Translations under genes and position numbers: made by a program | The notes under the pieces: model-generated | What the model saw: the letters and a program-made list of their open reading frames with translations, nothing else | What the model was told of the DNA's origin: nothing | Databases searched by the model: none | Shown here: one piece after another, positions 17,292-26,064 of the stretch | Position numbering within the stretch: the first letter of the stretch is position 1 | Layout of the letters: each line of letters starts with the position of its first letter | Source of the DNA: Aliiroseovarius lamellibrachiae | GTDB lineage: Bacteria; Pseudomonadota; Alphaproteobacteria; Rhodobacterales; Rhodobacteraceae | Assembly: GCF_018599245.1 (NCBI RefSeq) | Contig: NZ_JAHEVJ010000006.1 | Coordinates: forward strand, 186,001 to 250,000 | Direction: 5' to 3' | Length of the DNA: 64,000 bases

Positions 17292-17846
17292 ATGGCTGAT
17301 CAAGACCTGAATGAGATTGGCGAAGATAAATCGCTGCTTTTGGTGGATGATGACGAACCATTCCTGCGTCGCCTTGCGCGCGCGATGGAAAAACGTGGTT
17401 TCGAGCCGGAGATGGCTGGTTCCGTGGCCGCAGGAAAAGCCATCGCAACGGCCCGCCCGCCGGCATATGCCGTCGTGGATTTACGGCTGGAGGATGGCAA
17501 CGGTCTGGATGTGGTCGAAGTGATCCGCGACAAGCGCCCGGACGCGCGCGTGGTGGTGCTGACCGGTTATGGTGCCATCGCGACCGCTGTGGCGGCCGTG
17601 AAATTGGGCGCAAATGATTATTTGTCCAAACCCGCCGATGCCAATGATATCACCAGTGCGCTGCTGGCCAAACCGGACGAGCTTCCTCCGCCGCCCGAAA
17701 ACCCAATGTCCGCGGATCGTGTGCGGTGGGAACATATTCAGCGCGTGTATGAATTGTGCGATCGCAACGTGTCGGAAACCGCGCGTCGCCTGAATATGCA
17801 CCGCCGGACGTTGCAACGTATTCTGGCCAAGCGCAGCCCGAAGTAA
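17292..17846 (+). CDS. regA: RegA/PrrA response regulator
   Basis: DNA-binding response regulator of 184 residues, partner of RegB. The receiver has the acidic pocket LLLVDDDEPF, phospho-acceptor Asp63 in VVDLRLEDG, and the lysine in YLSKPAD. A proline-rich linker (DELPPPPENP) leads to a Fis-type helix-turn-helix, SETARRLNMHRRTLQRIL. The ATG at 17292 has GAGGGGG upstream. Length and Asp number agree with RegA of Rhodobacter. In Rhodobacter capsulatus hvrA follows regA; here a small lipoprotein gene follows instead. Confidence 0.96.
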   Translation: MADQDLNEIGEDKSLLLVDDDEPFLRRLARAMEKRGFEPEMAGSVAAGKAIATARPPAYAVVDLRLEDGNGLDVVEVIRDKRPDARVVVLTGYGAIATAVAAVKLGANDYLSKPADANDITSALLAKPDELPPPPENPMSADRVRWEHIQRVYELCDRNVSETARRLNMHRRTLQRILAKRSPK

Positions 17847-17851
17847 TCGGA

Positions 17852-18199
17852 ATGCGTGCGGGTCTCTGTCTTCTTGTGATCTGCTTGTCGGGGTGCTTGG
17901 CTGCGCCTGAAACATCTTCAAATGCAGCTGCAAAAATAGGTGTAACCGTGCATCCTGATGCTCAGGGTCTGGCGATTTCGCCTGTGGATCAGCGCATTGA
18001 TTTTGGCCGCTCCCCAAAAGGCGTGTTGCCCGCGCTTGATCGCGAGCTTGGCGCGCATCGCGCCTTGCCGCTGACGCATTGCCCCACTAGCATCGCTGCA
18101 CAACACCAATGGGGCAAGCTTGTGCTGACCTTTACGGGTGAGCGGTTTGTGGGGTGGCGCAAGGACGGTCAGAGACAGGGAATGACCTGCACGTCCTAA
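17852..18199 (+). CDS. Small putative lipoprotein
   Basis: Product of 115 residues with a lipoprotein signal: MRAGLCLLVICLSGCLAAPE, with the lipobox LSGC at residues 12-15. The mature part has two further cysteines (THCPTS and the C-terminal MTCTS) and no domain that I recognise. The start lies 5 bases after the regA stop, so it may be co-transcribed with senC-regA. The 3' end overlaps a small gene on the other strand. Confidence 0.65.
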   Translation: MRAGLCLLVICLSGCLAAPETSSNAAAKIGVTVHPDAQGLAISPVDQRIDFGRSPKGVLPALDRELGAHRALPLTHCPTSIAAQHQWGKLVLTFTGERFVGWRKDGQRQGMTCTS

Positions 18200-18353
18200 G
18201 GCTTCCCCAGCCCTGCGGGCGTTTGAACTTTGGGCGGGCCCAATCAACCTGAGTTTCCAAGCGATCAGCCATATCAGACATGTGTTTTGCGGTCCTGCGC
18301 GGTGTGGAAACACGCGTGGCGACGGCAAAACTGTTTGCAAGTATGTTTAACAT
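18132..18353 (-). CDS. Small hypothetical protein
   Basis: A 73-codon frame with a strong ribosome site, AGGAGGG, eight bases before its ATG (MLNILANSFAVATRV). It is basic and lacks a recognisable domain or signal. It is divergent from the LysR gene at 18462, and its 3' end overlaps the lipoprotein gene by 68 bases on the opposite strand. The ribosome site is the main support; the overlap and absence of known homology keep confidence low. Confidence 0.35.
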   Translation of the reverse strand: MLNILANSFAVATRVSTPRRTAKHMSDMADRLETQVDWARPKFKRPQGWGSLRTCRSFPVSDRPCATPQTAHP

Positions 18354-18461
18354 GGGTGTGCCCTCCTTTTGGTTCACTTGGTCATTTAAGCTTGTTCTGG
18401 CCGCTAAATCCAATCAGTATGATTTCGCAACTGTTAGGCAGGCTTACATAGGGCAATCAAT

Positions 18462-19331
18462 TTGGACTGGAAAAACATCCCCTCTCTTTCGGCTCTTCGA
18501 GCGTTTGAAGCCACAGCGCGCCTTGGGTCGTTTTCCGCGGCTGCACGGGATTTGAACGTAACCCATGCGGCCATCGCCCAACATGTGCGCGGGCTTGAGG
18601 CGGAGTTTGGCCAAGATCTGGCCTACCGCGTGGCGGGAGGGATGGAGTTGACCGATGCGGGACAGACCCTTGCGCAAGCGCTGGGCGATGGGTTCGGCAG
18701 TATAATGCAGGGTGTGGAGGCGCTGCGCCAAGCCAAAGAAGCGCGTCCCCTTCGGGTAACACTCACACATGCTTTTGCTGAAAACTGGTTGATGCCGCGA
18801 CTTGGGGCGTTTTGGCTAAAACATCCCGACATCCCCATCACGCTTGTCCCGTCAAAAGGCGCCGTTGATCTCAAGCGGCAGGGGTTTGATCTTGGGTTGC
18901 GGTACGGTTCTGGCGCATGGCCCGGTTTGAAAAGCGAGCTTTTGGTGCCTGCGCATTTTATGATTGTTGGGCGGCCAGAACTGCTGAAGGACGTGCAAAC
19001 TGGGGATCCGAAGGCTTTGTTTTCGCTGCCTTGGTTGGTGAATGCAGACTGGCCAGAACAAGACCTTTGGATGAAAGAGCTGGGTATCTCAAATGAAACT
19101 GCAAAGATCACAGAATTTTTGACAACGCCGATGACAAAGGCGGCCGTCCGTGCGGGGCTGGGGGTGTCTGTGCAAATGCGTCCGATGATCGAAGAGGATC
19201 TGGAGACAGGTCGATTGATGGCCCTTCGAGAGCTTCAGCAAAGCGATCTTGGCTATCATATCGTGACCGCGCCAGGGGGGCTGTCAGACGGAGCCCGTCT
19301 TTTCATTCGTTGGCTGAAATCGACGGTTTAA
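18462..19331 (+). CDS. LysR-family transcriptional regulator (GcvA-like)
   Basis: LTTR of 289 residues. The winged helix reads PSLSALRAFEATARLGSFSA followed by ARDLNVTHAAIAQHVRGLE, typical of the GcvA/AmpR group, and the effector domain begins near RPLRVTLTHAFAENWL. The only start consistent with the family N-terminus is a TTG (MDWKNIPS). It ends tail-to-tail with the GNAT gene, stops overlapping. The target is unknown; the divergent small gene at 18132 is one candidate. Confidence 0.85.
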   Translation: MDWKNIPSLSALRAFEATARLGSFSAAARDLNVTHAAIAQHVRGLEAEFGQDLAYRVAGGMELTDAGQTLAQALGDGFGSIMQGVEALRQAKEARPLRVTLTHAFAENWLMPRLGAFWLKHPDIPITLVPSKGAVDLKRQGFDLGLRYGSGAWPGLKSELLVPAHFMIVGRPELLKDVQTGDPKALFSLPWLVNADWPEQDLWMKELGISNETAKITEFLTTPMTKAAVRAGLGVSVQMRPMIEEDLETGRLMALRELQQSDLGYHIVTAPGGLSDGARLFIRWLKSTV

Positions 19332-19798
19332 CTTTGGGAAATATCAAACCGTTTTCGAACGAGGTTAGGTTGTGTCTCATACGTTACAAATCCCATGGCT
19401 GCGTAATACCCCAACCCTTTGTCATTATCCGCGCCGATAGTGGCCTCAATGGTCTCTAGTCCACCGGATAGAGCCGCTTTTTGACTTTCCGAAAATAGCG
19501 CGCGCCCAATGCCACCCCTTCCGGCATCTAAGGCAACATAGGTGCCAATCTCTCCCCAGCCAGCGGGGGTATTATACGGGTTGCCTTCGACTGGTCGGAT
19601 CAAAGATTGGAAGCCCACAAGGCGTCCTGTTTCGTCTTCAGCGACAGTGCACTGAACGTTGTCTGGGTGGGTGATGTAATGTTTCAACATATGCTCTGCA
19701 TCGCCACGCCGTGCGCTGTTCCAGCTTTGCAGAATGGGGGTGATCAACGCGCTCATTGCGGCTGCATCATTTGGATTGGCGGGGCGTGTTTTGATCAT
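19328..19798 (-). CDS. GNAT-family N-acetyltransferase
   Basis: Acetyl-CoA-dependent acetyltransferase of 156 residues. The acetyl-CoA motif A reads VALDAGRGGIGRALF and is followed by the motif B-like YYAAMGFVTYE. Opening IKTRPANPNDAAAM is typical of small GNATs. The start overlaps the stop of the HD-domain gene (ATGA), so both are read from one message. Substrate unknown. Confidence 0.82.
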   Translation of the reverse strand: MIKTRPANPNDAAAMSALITPILQSWNSARRGDAEHMLKHYITHPDNVQCTVAEDETGRLVGFQSLIRPVEGNPYNTPAGWGEIGTYVALDAGRGGIGRALFSESQKAALSGGLETIEATIGADNDKGLGYYAAMGFVTYETQPNLVRKRFDISQS

Positions 19799-20388
19799 AG
19801 GTTTTCCAGCAATTCTTCGTGCCGTGCGGTGAAGGCTTTGCGCACCTCACGCGGTGGGCGCAGCTGAATATCAAGACCGCGGATGATGTCAGGATCGGGC
19901 GCGCCAAACAGCTTATTAGACTCTGCCACTGAGAAACCTGCGATTTGGGTCGCCTCTAACCAAGCCGATATTTTGTCCGCCCGTTTGATCGCCTTTTTAA
20001 TCGACACGGGTGTCTTTGCAGGCAGACCAAAACGGACGTGGATTGCGGTGGTCAACCGTTCGTCCAGCTCGCCGTACCCTTCGCCAACCGATGCCTTGAC
20101 CGGGGAAATCATGTCACCGATCACGTATTCGGGCGCGTCATGCAAGAGGGCGGCCAATTGCCATTTCACGGGGGCCTTGGGATAAAGGCGCGAATACAAG
20201 GCCTCGACCAACAGCGAATGTTCCGCGACGGAATAGGGGTAATCGCCATGTGTCTGCCCGTTCCAGCGCGCCACAAAAGCAAGGCCGTGGGCAATGTCCT
20301 CAATCTCAATATCCATTGGGGTCGGATCCAACAGATCCAACCGACGCCCGGACAGCATTCTTTGCCAAGCTCTTGGTTTTGCGGCCAT
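19795..20388 (-). CDS. HD-domain phosphohydrolase (YfbR-like)
   Basis: HD-superfamily metal-dependent hydrolase of about 197 residues, resembling YfbR-type 5'-deoxynucleotidases. Metal ligands are visible in VAEHSLLVEAL, in the HD pair of LLHDAPEYVIGD and in KRADKISAWLEA. The ATG at 20388 has GGAGAG upstream; an ATG five codons earlier is possible. Translation is coupled to the GNAT gene. Substrate is inferred from family only. Confidence 0.8.
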   Translation of the reverse strand: MAAKPRAWQRMLSGRRLDLLDPTPMDIEIEDIAHGLAFVARWNGQTHGDYPYSVAEHSLLVEALYSRLYPKAPVKWQLAALLHDAPEYVIGDMISPVKASVGEGYGELDERLTTAIHVRFGLPAKTPVSIKKAIKRADKISAWLEATQIAGFSVAESNKLFGAPDPDIIRGLDIQLRPPREVRKAFTARHEELLENL

Positions 20389-20668
20389 CAATTGTCTCTC
20401 CATGCAGTGGTGTCGCGACGAAGCAATGGGGTGTGCCTGCGCCGGGCGAGTGTCATCGCATATTTTCCACGTTGCGAGAAGAGTTCAAGCGGTCTTCGGT
20501 GGGTCGTTCTCGTCGCCGCACAGGAATGGCTTTCGTGGTGGTCAGATCCAAAGATGCCGGGTCCATCACATCTTGGGACCCCAAGGCTGGATATTGACCC
20601 CTTACATTGCGTGTTAACGGTGAGGATGGTAAGGCCCCCGGGAAACATGTTTTGTTATGGAGGTCCCG

Positions 20669-22060
20669 GTGACCCAAGATTACATCGTCAAAGACATCGC
20701 CCTGGCTGAGTTTGGCCGCAAAGAGCTGGACATCGCTGAAACAGAAATGCCGGGCCTGATGGCGCTGCGCGAAGAATATGGTGAGACAAAGCCATTGGCT
20801 GGGTCGCGCATCGTTGGCTCGCTGCATATGACCATTCAAACCGCGGTTCTTATTGAAACGCTGGTGGCACTGGGCGCCGATGTGCGCTGGGCGTCTTGCA
20901 ACATCTTCTCGACCCAAGATCACGCGGCGGCGGCGATTGCGGCGGGTGGTACACCTGTATTCGCCATCAAGGGTCAGTCGCTGGAAGAGCATTGGGATTA
21001 CCTTGATCGCTCGTTCATGTTCCCCGAGGGTCCAAACCTGATCCTGGATGATGGCGGCGATGCGACCCTTTATATCCTCTTGGGTGCGCGTGTTGAAAAC
21101 GGCGAAACTGGCCTGATCGAGACGCCAACTTCGGAAGAAGAAATCGCGGTCTTTGCGCAGATCAAGAAACGCATGGCGGCCACACCCGGTTGGTTCACCA
21201 AAATGCGCGAGCAGATCCAAGGTGTTTCCGAAGAAACCACCACCGGCGTTCACCGCCTTTACGATCTGGTCAAGCAAGGCCAACTGCCGTTCCCTGCGAT
21301 CAATGTGAACGACTCTGTGACCAAGTCGAAGTTCGACAACAAGTACGGCTGTAAAGAATCGCTGGTTGACGGCATTCGCCGTGCGACCGACACGATGCTG
21401 GCGGGTAAAGTGGCTGTCGTTTGCGGGTATGGCGATGTGGGCAAAGGCTCTGCCGCGTCACTGTCTGGCGCGGGTGCCCGTGTGAAAGTCACCGAAATCG
21501 ACCCAATTTGCGCGCTTCAGGCCGCCATGGACGGCTTTGAAGTGGTTGAGCTGGAAGACGCTGTATCATCCGCTGACGTGTTCATCACGACCACCGGCAA
21601 CAAAGACATCATCCGGATCGAGCATATGCGCGCGATGAAGGATATGGCGATCGTCGGCAACATCGGTCACTTTGACAATGAAATCCAAGTGGCATCGCTG
21701 AAGAACCACAAATGGACCAACATCAAAGACCAGGTGGACATGATCGAAATGCCATCCGGTGCGCGCATCATCCTTCTGTCCGAAGGGCGTTTGCTGAACC
21801 TTGGCAACGCAACGGGTCACCCATCCTTTGTGATGTCCGCAAGCTTTACCAATCAGGTGTTGGCGCAGATCGAATTGTGGACCAAAGGCGACGAATATAA
21901 AAACGACGTCTATATCCTGCCCAAACATCTGGATGAGAAAGTGGCCAAGCTGCACCTTGATCGCATCGGTGTGAAACTGTCCAAACTGTCGAAAGACCAA
22001 GCGGACTATATCGGTGTGGGTGTCGAAGGGCCGTTTAAGCCCGAGCATTACCGCTATTAA
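20669..22060 (+). CDS. ahcY: Adenosylhomocysteinase (SAH hydrolase)
   Basis: NAD-dependent enzyme that splits S-adenosylhomocysteine to adenosine and homocysteine, relieving product inhibition of methyltransferases. The 463-residue length equals that of Rhodobacter capsulatus AhcY. Key segments are [16 protein letters not shown], the NAD loop [13 protein letters not shown] and the C-terminal PFKPEHYRY with the lysine and tyrosine that reach into the neighbouring subunit. A GTG start (MTQDYIV) is preferred because GGAGG sits just upstream; an in-frame ATG four codons earlier overlaps that ribosome site. It lies 2.8 kb from regA, as in other Rhodobacteraceae where the two are near neighbours. 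Confidence 0.97.
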   Translation: MTQDYIVKDIALAEFGRKELDIAETEMPGLMALREEYGETKPLAGSRIVGSLHMTIQTAVLIETLVALGADVRWASCNIFSTQDHAAAAIAAGGTPVFAIKGQSLEEHWDYLDRSFMFPEGPNLILDDGGDATLYILLGARVENGETGLIETPTSEEEIAVFAQIKKRMAATPGWFTKMREQIQGVSEETTTGVHRLYDLVKQGQLPFPAINVNDSVTKSKFDNKYGCKESLVDGIRRATDTMLAGKVAVVCGYGDVGKGSAASLSGAGARVKVTEIDPICALQAAMDGFEVVELEDAVSSADVFITTTGNKDIIRIEHMRAMKDMAIVGNIGHFDNEIQVASLKNHKWTNIKDQVDMIEMPSGARIILLSEGRLLNLGNATGHPSFVMSASFTNQVLAQIELWTKGDEYKNDVYILPKHLDEKVAKLHLDRIGVKLSKLSKDQADYIGVGVEGPFKPEHYRY

Positions 22061-22096
22061 AATAATGCAAGGATACTTTGAGTTGTACCCTTCAAG

Positions 22097-22125
22097 ACGC
22101 CACCCCAATGGGGTGGCGTTTTTCG
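22097..22125 (+). terminator. Terminator of ahcY
   Basis: Perfect 10-bp stem ACGCCACCCC / GGGGTGGCGT with a 3-base loop, directly followed by a T-tract. A strong Rho-independent terminator. Confidence 0.9.
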
Positions 22126-22211
22126 TTTTTAACGGGTTAAACGCGCGGATATCCACCGATGCGAAACACGTTGCTTGAACCGACTCAGCGCCGACCAGAT
22201 TGTGTCCCGGT

Positions 22212-22925
22212 ATGCGGTTCTTTGGTTTCATCTCGTTAAGGCTGATTATGGTGTCCATCACCCTTTTGGTGATCGGAATAAGTGTGGCGGTGTTGCACCC
22301 TGACAGCCCATTGCCGAGCCAATGGAACCCCACAAAAGACCTTTCAATAGATGCGCCGTTGACCCCGATCACCCGAGTACAGATGTTGCGGGCCACGCGC
22401 GATGGTGCCACATGCGCGAAGGTGTTGCATGCCTATGGCGCGCGCTTTGATGAGCTTCCTAATCTTGACCGGTCAGAAAATTGCCATATCCATGACCGGG
22501 TGCGGTTAAGGGCCGTGGGGGACGTGCGCGTGGGTCCTGTGGAAACCCGCTGTGACATCGCTCTTCGGCTTGCGATGTGGGAGCGTCATGGGATCCGCCG
22601 CGCCGCGCAAGCTGCTGGATTACGGGTGACGCGGCTGTTTCATCAAGGCAGCTATAATTGCCGAAAAATCCGAACGACACGGGGTGGGGCGGACGATTGG
22701 AGCCAACATGCCACCGCAGGTGCAATCGATATTCGCGCTTTTGGTTTGGAGGATGGCCGGCAATTGGCGTTGTTGCGTCATTGGGACGGGGAGAACGCGG
22801 GATTTCTGCGCGCGGCGTGGCGCACGTCATGTGACTGGTTCAAACTGGTACTTAGTCCAGAATACAATTCGTTACACGCGGATCATTTGCATCTTCAGGC
22901 CAGCGGGTGGGGCGTTTGTCGGTAA
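22212..22925 (+). CDS. Extensin-like domain protein
   Basis: Predicted membrane-anchored or exported protein of 237 residues. A hydrophobic N-terminal helix (residues about 8-27) is followed by the extensin-like C-terminal domain found in many alphaproteobacteria, which resembles zinc-dependent D-alanyl-D-alanine peptidases. Putative metal ligands are the histidine and aspartate of QHATAGAIDIRAF and the HADHLHL motif near the C-terminus. Four or more cysteines suggest disulfides in the periplasm. The ATG at 22212 is preferred over a TTG at 22200. Enzymatic activity is inferred from the fold only. Confidence 0.72.
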   Translation: MRFFGFISLRLIMVSITLLVIGISVAVLHPDSPLPSQWNPTKDLSIDAPLTPITRVQMLRATRDGATCAKVLHAYGARFDELPNLDRSENCHIHDRVRLRAVGDVRVGPVETRCDIALRLAMWERHGIRRAAQAAGLRVTRLFHQGSYNCRKIRTTRGGADDWSQHATAGAIDIRAFGLEDGRQLALLRHWDGENAGFLRAAWRTSCDWFKLVLSPEYNSLHADHLHLQASGWGVCR

Positions 22926-22971
22926 GGGGCTTTGCCCCTTAAACCCCAAGGTATTTTGAGCAAGAAAAAGC
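22924..22971 (+). repeat. Intergenic repeat, copy 1 (stem-loop plus GTATTTTG-CAAGAA box)
   Basis: Stem-loop AAGGGGC TTT GCCCCTT beginning at the extensin stop codon, then ACCCCAAGGTATTTTGAGC and a CAAGAAAAAG tail. A copy of the same plan, in the other orientation, follows tmpB at 40398-40449. Both start at or just after a stop codon, which suggests a dispersed 3' element. Confidence 0.55.
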
Positions 22972-23032
22972 TCAGTTGGCGTAAGGGGAGGGGCGACGGT
23001 TCGCCCCTCTGTTTGATTAGGCATCGTCTTGA

Positions 23033-24238
23033 TTAAGCGTCGTCGCCGAACCCGAAGGTTTCGGTGACATAATCAATGTCTTTATCGCCGCGGCCTGACA
23101 GGTTGATCAGGATCGACTTGCCGGGGTTTTTTGGGGCTTCGCGCATGGCAAACGCCACGGCATGGGCGCTTTCCAGTGCTGGAATGATGCCTTCGTGGCG
23201 CGAGAGCGCATAAAAGGCGGCCAGTGCTTCTTTGTCATTGGCCGAGGTGTAATTGGCTTTCCCTGTGCGATAAAGATGCGCGTGTTCTGGGCCAACACCG
23301 GGGTAATCCAAGCCAGATGCAACCGTGTGTACAGGCGCCGGATCGCCGTTTTCGTCTTTTAGCACCATGGTGCGGAAGCCATGAATGTCGCCATCTTCGC
23401 CAAAGGAAATGGTCGCCGCATGTTCGCCCAATTTTGACGAGGTGCCCATCGGTTCGACCCCATGCAGCGACACGGTTTCGTCTTCGATAAAGCCCGAAAA
23501 CAGACCCATCGCATTTGATCCACCGCCAACGCATGCGGCAACCATGTCTGGCAGATCGCCGGTCATCTCCATGAACTGTTCACGGGCTTCGACGCCAACG
23601 ATGTGTTGGAAATCACGCACGATGAGCGGGAAGGGGTGTGGGCCAACAACCGATCCGATTGCGAAAAGCGCCGTGTCGGCCTGTTCCATATAGCTGCCAA
23701 AGGCGCTGTCGACCGCTTCTTTCAGCGAGCGCCCACCAAAGCCAACAGGCACAACCGTGGCGCCCAGCAGTTTCATACGGGTCACATTTGGGGCCTCTTT
23801 GGCGATGTCGATCTCGCCCATGTGGATTTCGCATTCCAGCCCGAAGTATGCCGCCGCCGTCGCCAGCGCGACGCCGTGCTGACCCGCGCCCGTTTCGGCC
23901 ATCAGTTTGGTCTTGCCCATGAACTTGGCCAACAGCCCTTCGCCCATGCAGTGATTCAGCTTGTGTGCGCCGGTGTGGTTCAGGTCTTCGCGCTTTGCAT
24001 AAATCTGCGCGCCGCCGCACATGTCTGACAGGTTCTTAAGGTAAGAGACCGGGGTTGGGCGCCCTTGGAAATGTTTGCGGATATGGCGCAGTTCAGCAAT
24101 GAAATCCGCGGATTTCGAGATCCGGTCATAGGCTTCACGGATTTCTTTGAAATGGGGTTCCAGCGGCGGTGGCAACATCGCCCCCCCATATTCGCCAAAA
24201 TAGCCATCGCGGTTGGGGGTGGATTTTAGGTAACCCAT
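23033..24238 (-). CDS. Tryptophan synthase beta-like protein (TrpB paralogue)
   Basis: PLP enzyme of 401 residues related to TrpB, which joins indole and serine. The Schiff-base lysine is Lys93 in [11 protein letters not shown]. Conserved are [11 protein letters not shown] with the catalytic glutamate, the phosphate loop GGGSNA and the SGRGDKD that contacts the PLP ring. It departs from standard TrpB in several conserved places, for example HKLNHC where most have HKINN, and an N-terminus [16 protein letters not shown]. The gene stands alone with no trpA or trpF. The start is an ATG with GGAGG upstream. It could be a stand-alone indole-using synthase or have shifted substrate. Confidence 0.8.
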   Translation of the reverse strand: MGYLKSTPNRDGYFGEYGGAMLPPPLEPHFKEIREAYDRISKSADFIAELRHIRKHFQGRPTPVSYLKNLSDMCGGAQIYAKREDLNHTGAHKLNHCMGEGLLAKFMGKTKLMAETGAGQHGVALATAAAYFGLECEIHMGEIDIAKEAPNVTRMKLLGATVVPVGFGGRSLKEAVDSAFGSYMEQADTALFAIGSVVGPHPFPLIVRDFQHIVGVEAREQFMEMTGDLPDMVAACVGGGSNAMGLFSGFIEDETVSLHGVEPMGTSSKLGEHAATISFGEDGDIHGFRTMVLKDENGDPAPVHTVASGLDYPGVGPEHAHLYRTGKANYTSANDKEALAAFYALSRHEGIIPALESAHAVAFAMREAPKNPGKSILINLSGRGDKDIDYVTETFGFGDDA

Positions 24239-24350
24239 GTTGTGCGCCTCCGTCAGAATTGTTTCGCAAGGATCAGACAGGGAATTGGCGCGCGCCTCAA
24301 GGTAAAAAACGCGGGGGTGCGATTGTTTTTGGGGTGATAAAATGCAGCGC

Positions 24351-24383
24351 AAAAAGAAACGGCCGGGGAATGCCCAGCCGTTT
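24351..24383 (-). terminator. Terminator of the BON-LysM gene
   Basis: Stem AAACGGC / GCCGTTT with a 13-base loop; on the minus strand the stem is followed by CTTTTT. It lies 22 bases after the stop of the gene at 24405. Confidence 0.6.
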
Positions 24384-24404
24384 TGTGTTTGATATATTCG
24401 CCGC

Positions 24405-24821
24405 TTATTGCGGGATGCGCAGGTTCTGACCTGGATAGATTTTGTCAGGATGTGAGAGCATTGGGCGGTTGGCCTCAAAAATCTCTTCATATTTCGCACC
24501 ATTGCCAAGTGTTTTGGCCGCAATCGCCCAAAGGGTGTCGCCTTTTTCAACGGTGTGGAAAACAGGTTCGTTTTCCATCTCGGCTTCAACTTCGGCCACA
24601 CCTTCGACGTTGCCAACAGCCAGAATGACCTTTTCACGGTCTTCCGCGCTCAGACCTTCACCGCCGGCAATCACAACTTTTTCGCCGTCCAGTTTGATGT
24701 CCAGCCCTTCGGTGCTGATCCCCAGATCCGCAACCTCTTTCGCCAGTGTTTCTTCGGTGGCTGCGTCATCATCGCCGAACAATGCCTTACCGGCGCCTTT
24801 TACAAAATTCCAAAGACCCAT
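24405..24821 (-). CDS. BON-LysM protein, Kbp/YgaU-like
   Basis: Protein of 138 residues with a BON domain (about residues 25-80) and a C-terminal LysM domain ([20 protein letters not shown] to PGQNLRIPQ). This architecture is that of Escherichia coli Kbp (YgaU), a small cytoplasmic potassium-binding protein. The N-terminus [16 protein letters not shown] also matches that family and lacks a signal peptide. A strong AGGAGG precedes the start. Potassium binding is inferred from the family. Confidence 0.8.
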   Translation of the reverse strand: MGLWNFVKGAGKALFGDDDAATEETLAKEVADLGISTEGLDIKLDGEKVVIAGGEGLSAEDREKVILAVGNVEGVAEVEAEMENEPVFHTVEKGDTLWAIAAKTLGNGAKYEEIFEANRPMLSHPDKIYPGQNLRIPQ

Positions 24822-24984
24822 GGATCCCTCCTGATTAAATGTGTTGGTTGGCGACAGTCTGCGACAAACGACCCATGATTCCTAGGGGGAACGATGCGGC
24901 AATGTTTTCCTTTGTGTTGATGAATTTTACCCTTAGTCTGCCCCCAGAGAGGCTAAGCCTTGAACAACAATTGGGAGCACCATT

Positions 24985-25326
24985 ATGGGTAAAAGAGACG
25001 ACTTGATCGCGAAATACGCAGATGATTTGAAAAATAAATGTGGCATGTCCCCGGACATGGATCTGTTGACCAAGGTCACAATTGGTTGCGGTCCGGCCAT
25101 CTACAATGACGATGCTTCGACCGTTGCAGCGACCCAGGACAGCGAGCTGGAAACCGTGAAAAACAACTTTCTGATCAAGAAGTTGGGTCTGGGCGATGGC
25201 CCGCAATTGATGGACGCAATCAACGCTGTAATCCAAACCTATGGCCAATCTGAGCGCAACAAATACCGCGCCGTTGTTTATTACATGCTGGTCAAGCATT
25301 TCGGTAAGGAAGCTGTTTACAGCTGA
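24985..25326 (+). CDS. DUF2853 family protein
   Basis: Small acidic to neutral protein of 113 residues, all helical in appearance, recognisable as the DUF2853 family of unknown function (KRDDLIAKYADDL at the start, YYMLVKHFGKE at the end). No signal peptide or membrane segment. It is divergent from the BON-LysM gene and followed by a candidate small-RNA gene. Confidence 0.78.
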   Translation: MGKRDDLIAKYADDLKNKCGMSPDMDLLTKVTIGCGPAIYNDDASTVAATQDSELETVKNNFLIKKLGLGDGPQLMDAINAVIQTYGQSERNKYRAVVYYMLVKHFGKEAVYS

Positions 25327-25451
25327 TCCCAACCCAGAATTTCAAAAAGGCGCGGTGACCCTTGGTCCTGCGCCTTTTTCATGTCCAGGTATGGTTAACC
25401 AATCCTTGAGTTAACCTACTGATTTTGAATAATTTTGAACGGGAAACAAGA

Positions 25452-25481
25452 TTGCAATCCGCCGCAATTTCCCGCTATATA
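25452..25481 (+). promoter_or_regulatory. Sigma-70-type promoter for the candidate sRNA
   Basis: TTGCAA (25452-25457) and TATATA (25476-25481) are 18 bases apart. The implied transcription start is near 25488. No protein start follows, which is why the downstream transcript is read as non-coding. Confidence 0.5.
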
Positions 25482-25487
25482 GTCTAC

Positions 25488-25592
25488 GAAGACCAGGACG
25501 GTCGGACCCTTATTATTGTGAACACGTGTGGTGCTAGGGAGCACGTGGGGTGGTAGAAGGGGTCCGATGGGTGCGGGCCCCTTCTCTTTTTT
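25488..25592 (+). ncRNA. Candidate small regulatory RNA, about 105 nt
   Basis: The stretch has a promoter-like element upstream, no open frame of note, several complementary arms and a strong Rho-independent terminator. GTCGGACCC at 25501-25509 can pair with GGGTCCGAT at 25560-25568. Inside lies the hairpin GTGCT-AGGG-AGCAC. The terminator arm AGAAGGGG (25555-25562) pairs with CCCCTTCT (25578-25585), so the long-range pairing and the terminator compete for the same bases. The next downstream gene is on the other strand, so this is not a leader. It does not resemble 4.5S, 6S, tmRNA or RNase P RNA. Confidence 0.5.
25555..25592 (+). terminator. Terminator of the candidate sRNA
   Basis: Stem AGAAGGGG / CCCCTTCT extended by CC/GG across a one-base bulge, then C and six T residues. 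No T-tract on the minus strand, so it is directional. Confidence 0.8.
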
Positions 25593-25623
25593 GTCGGCTT
25601 AGGTCGGCCTTTTTTGTTTGGGG

Positions 25624-26019
25624 TTAAAACAGACCCAAAACCAATCCCGCAACAGCACATCCACCGGCCGCATAGCCGCCGTCAATCAATGCCAGCTTTT
25701 TGGGCTTTCCAGAAAACATCACGTTGTTCACAATCCACGGTGCGGCCACAAACAGGCCAAGGCCCAGCCCAGTGATCAGCGATTTACCGACACCATCAAT
25801 ACCCGCCATGGTGAAAATATGCCGCATCATCCCAGCCACCAAAATCGCCATGACAAAGGCTACAATATAGGGGATTGGATTGCTTGCATTTTCAGGTCGC
25901 CCGTCTTCGCCCACCGCCACCCCGGTTGCTGCCATCCAAGGTTTCGCCAGCGACATATACCAAATAGTTCCAAACACATAGGCGGCGACGGCGGCCGCCA
26001 AAACTGATAGAATTCCCAT
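25624..26019 (-). CDS. DUF1761 family membrane protein
   Basis: Membrane protein of 131 residues with four hydrophobic helices, of the DUF1761 family. Family-type features are the first helix with YVFGTIWYMSLAKPWM, and GLGLFVAAPWIVNNVMF. The ATG at 26019 has AGGAGG upstream. Function unknown. It is a single gene downstream of the EVE gene, 45 bases away. Confidence 0.78.
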   Translation of the reverse strand: MGILSVLAAAVAAYVFGTIWYMSLAKPWMAATGVAVGEDGRPENASNPIPYIVAFVMAILVAGMMRHIFTMAGIDGVGKSLITGLGLGLFVAAPWIVNNVMFSGKPKKLALIDGGYAAGGCAVAGLVLGLF

Positions 26020-26064
26020 TGGGTTTCCCCTCCTGTTCGACATTTCTTTAACAGGAGTATGACT

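Noticed and set aside
20389-20668. Possible SAH riboswitch in the ahcY leader
   Set aside because: The leader has a 6-bp hairpin (GGGTCC 20559-20564 with GGACCC 20576-20581), but I cannot find the conserved SAH riboswitch core or pseudoknot sequences, and there is no expression platform next to the ribosome site.
25488-25592. 4.5S signal recognition particle RNA, 6S RNA or tmRNA
   Set aside because: The diagnostic SRP tetraloop region, the 6S central bubble layout and the tmRNA ends are all absent.
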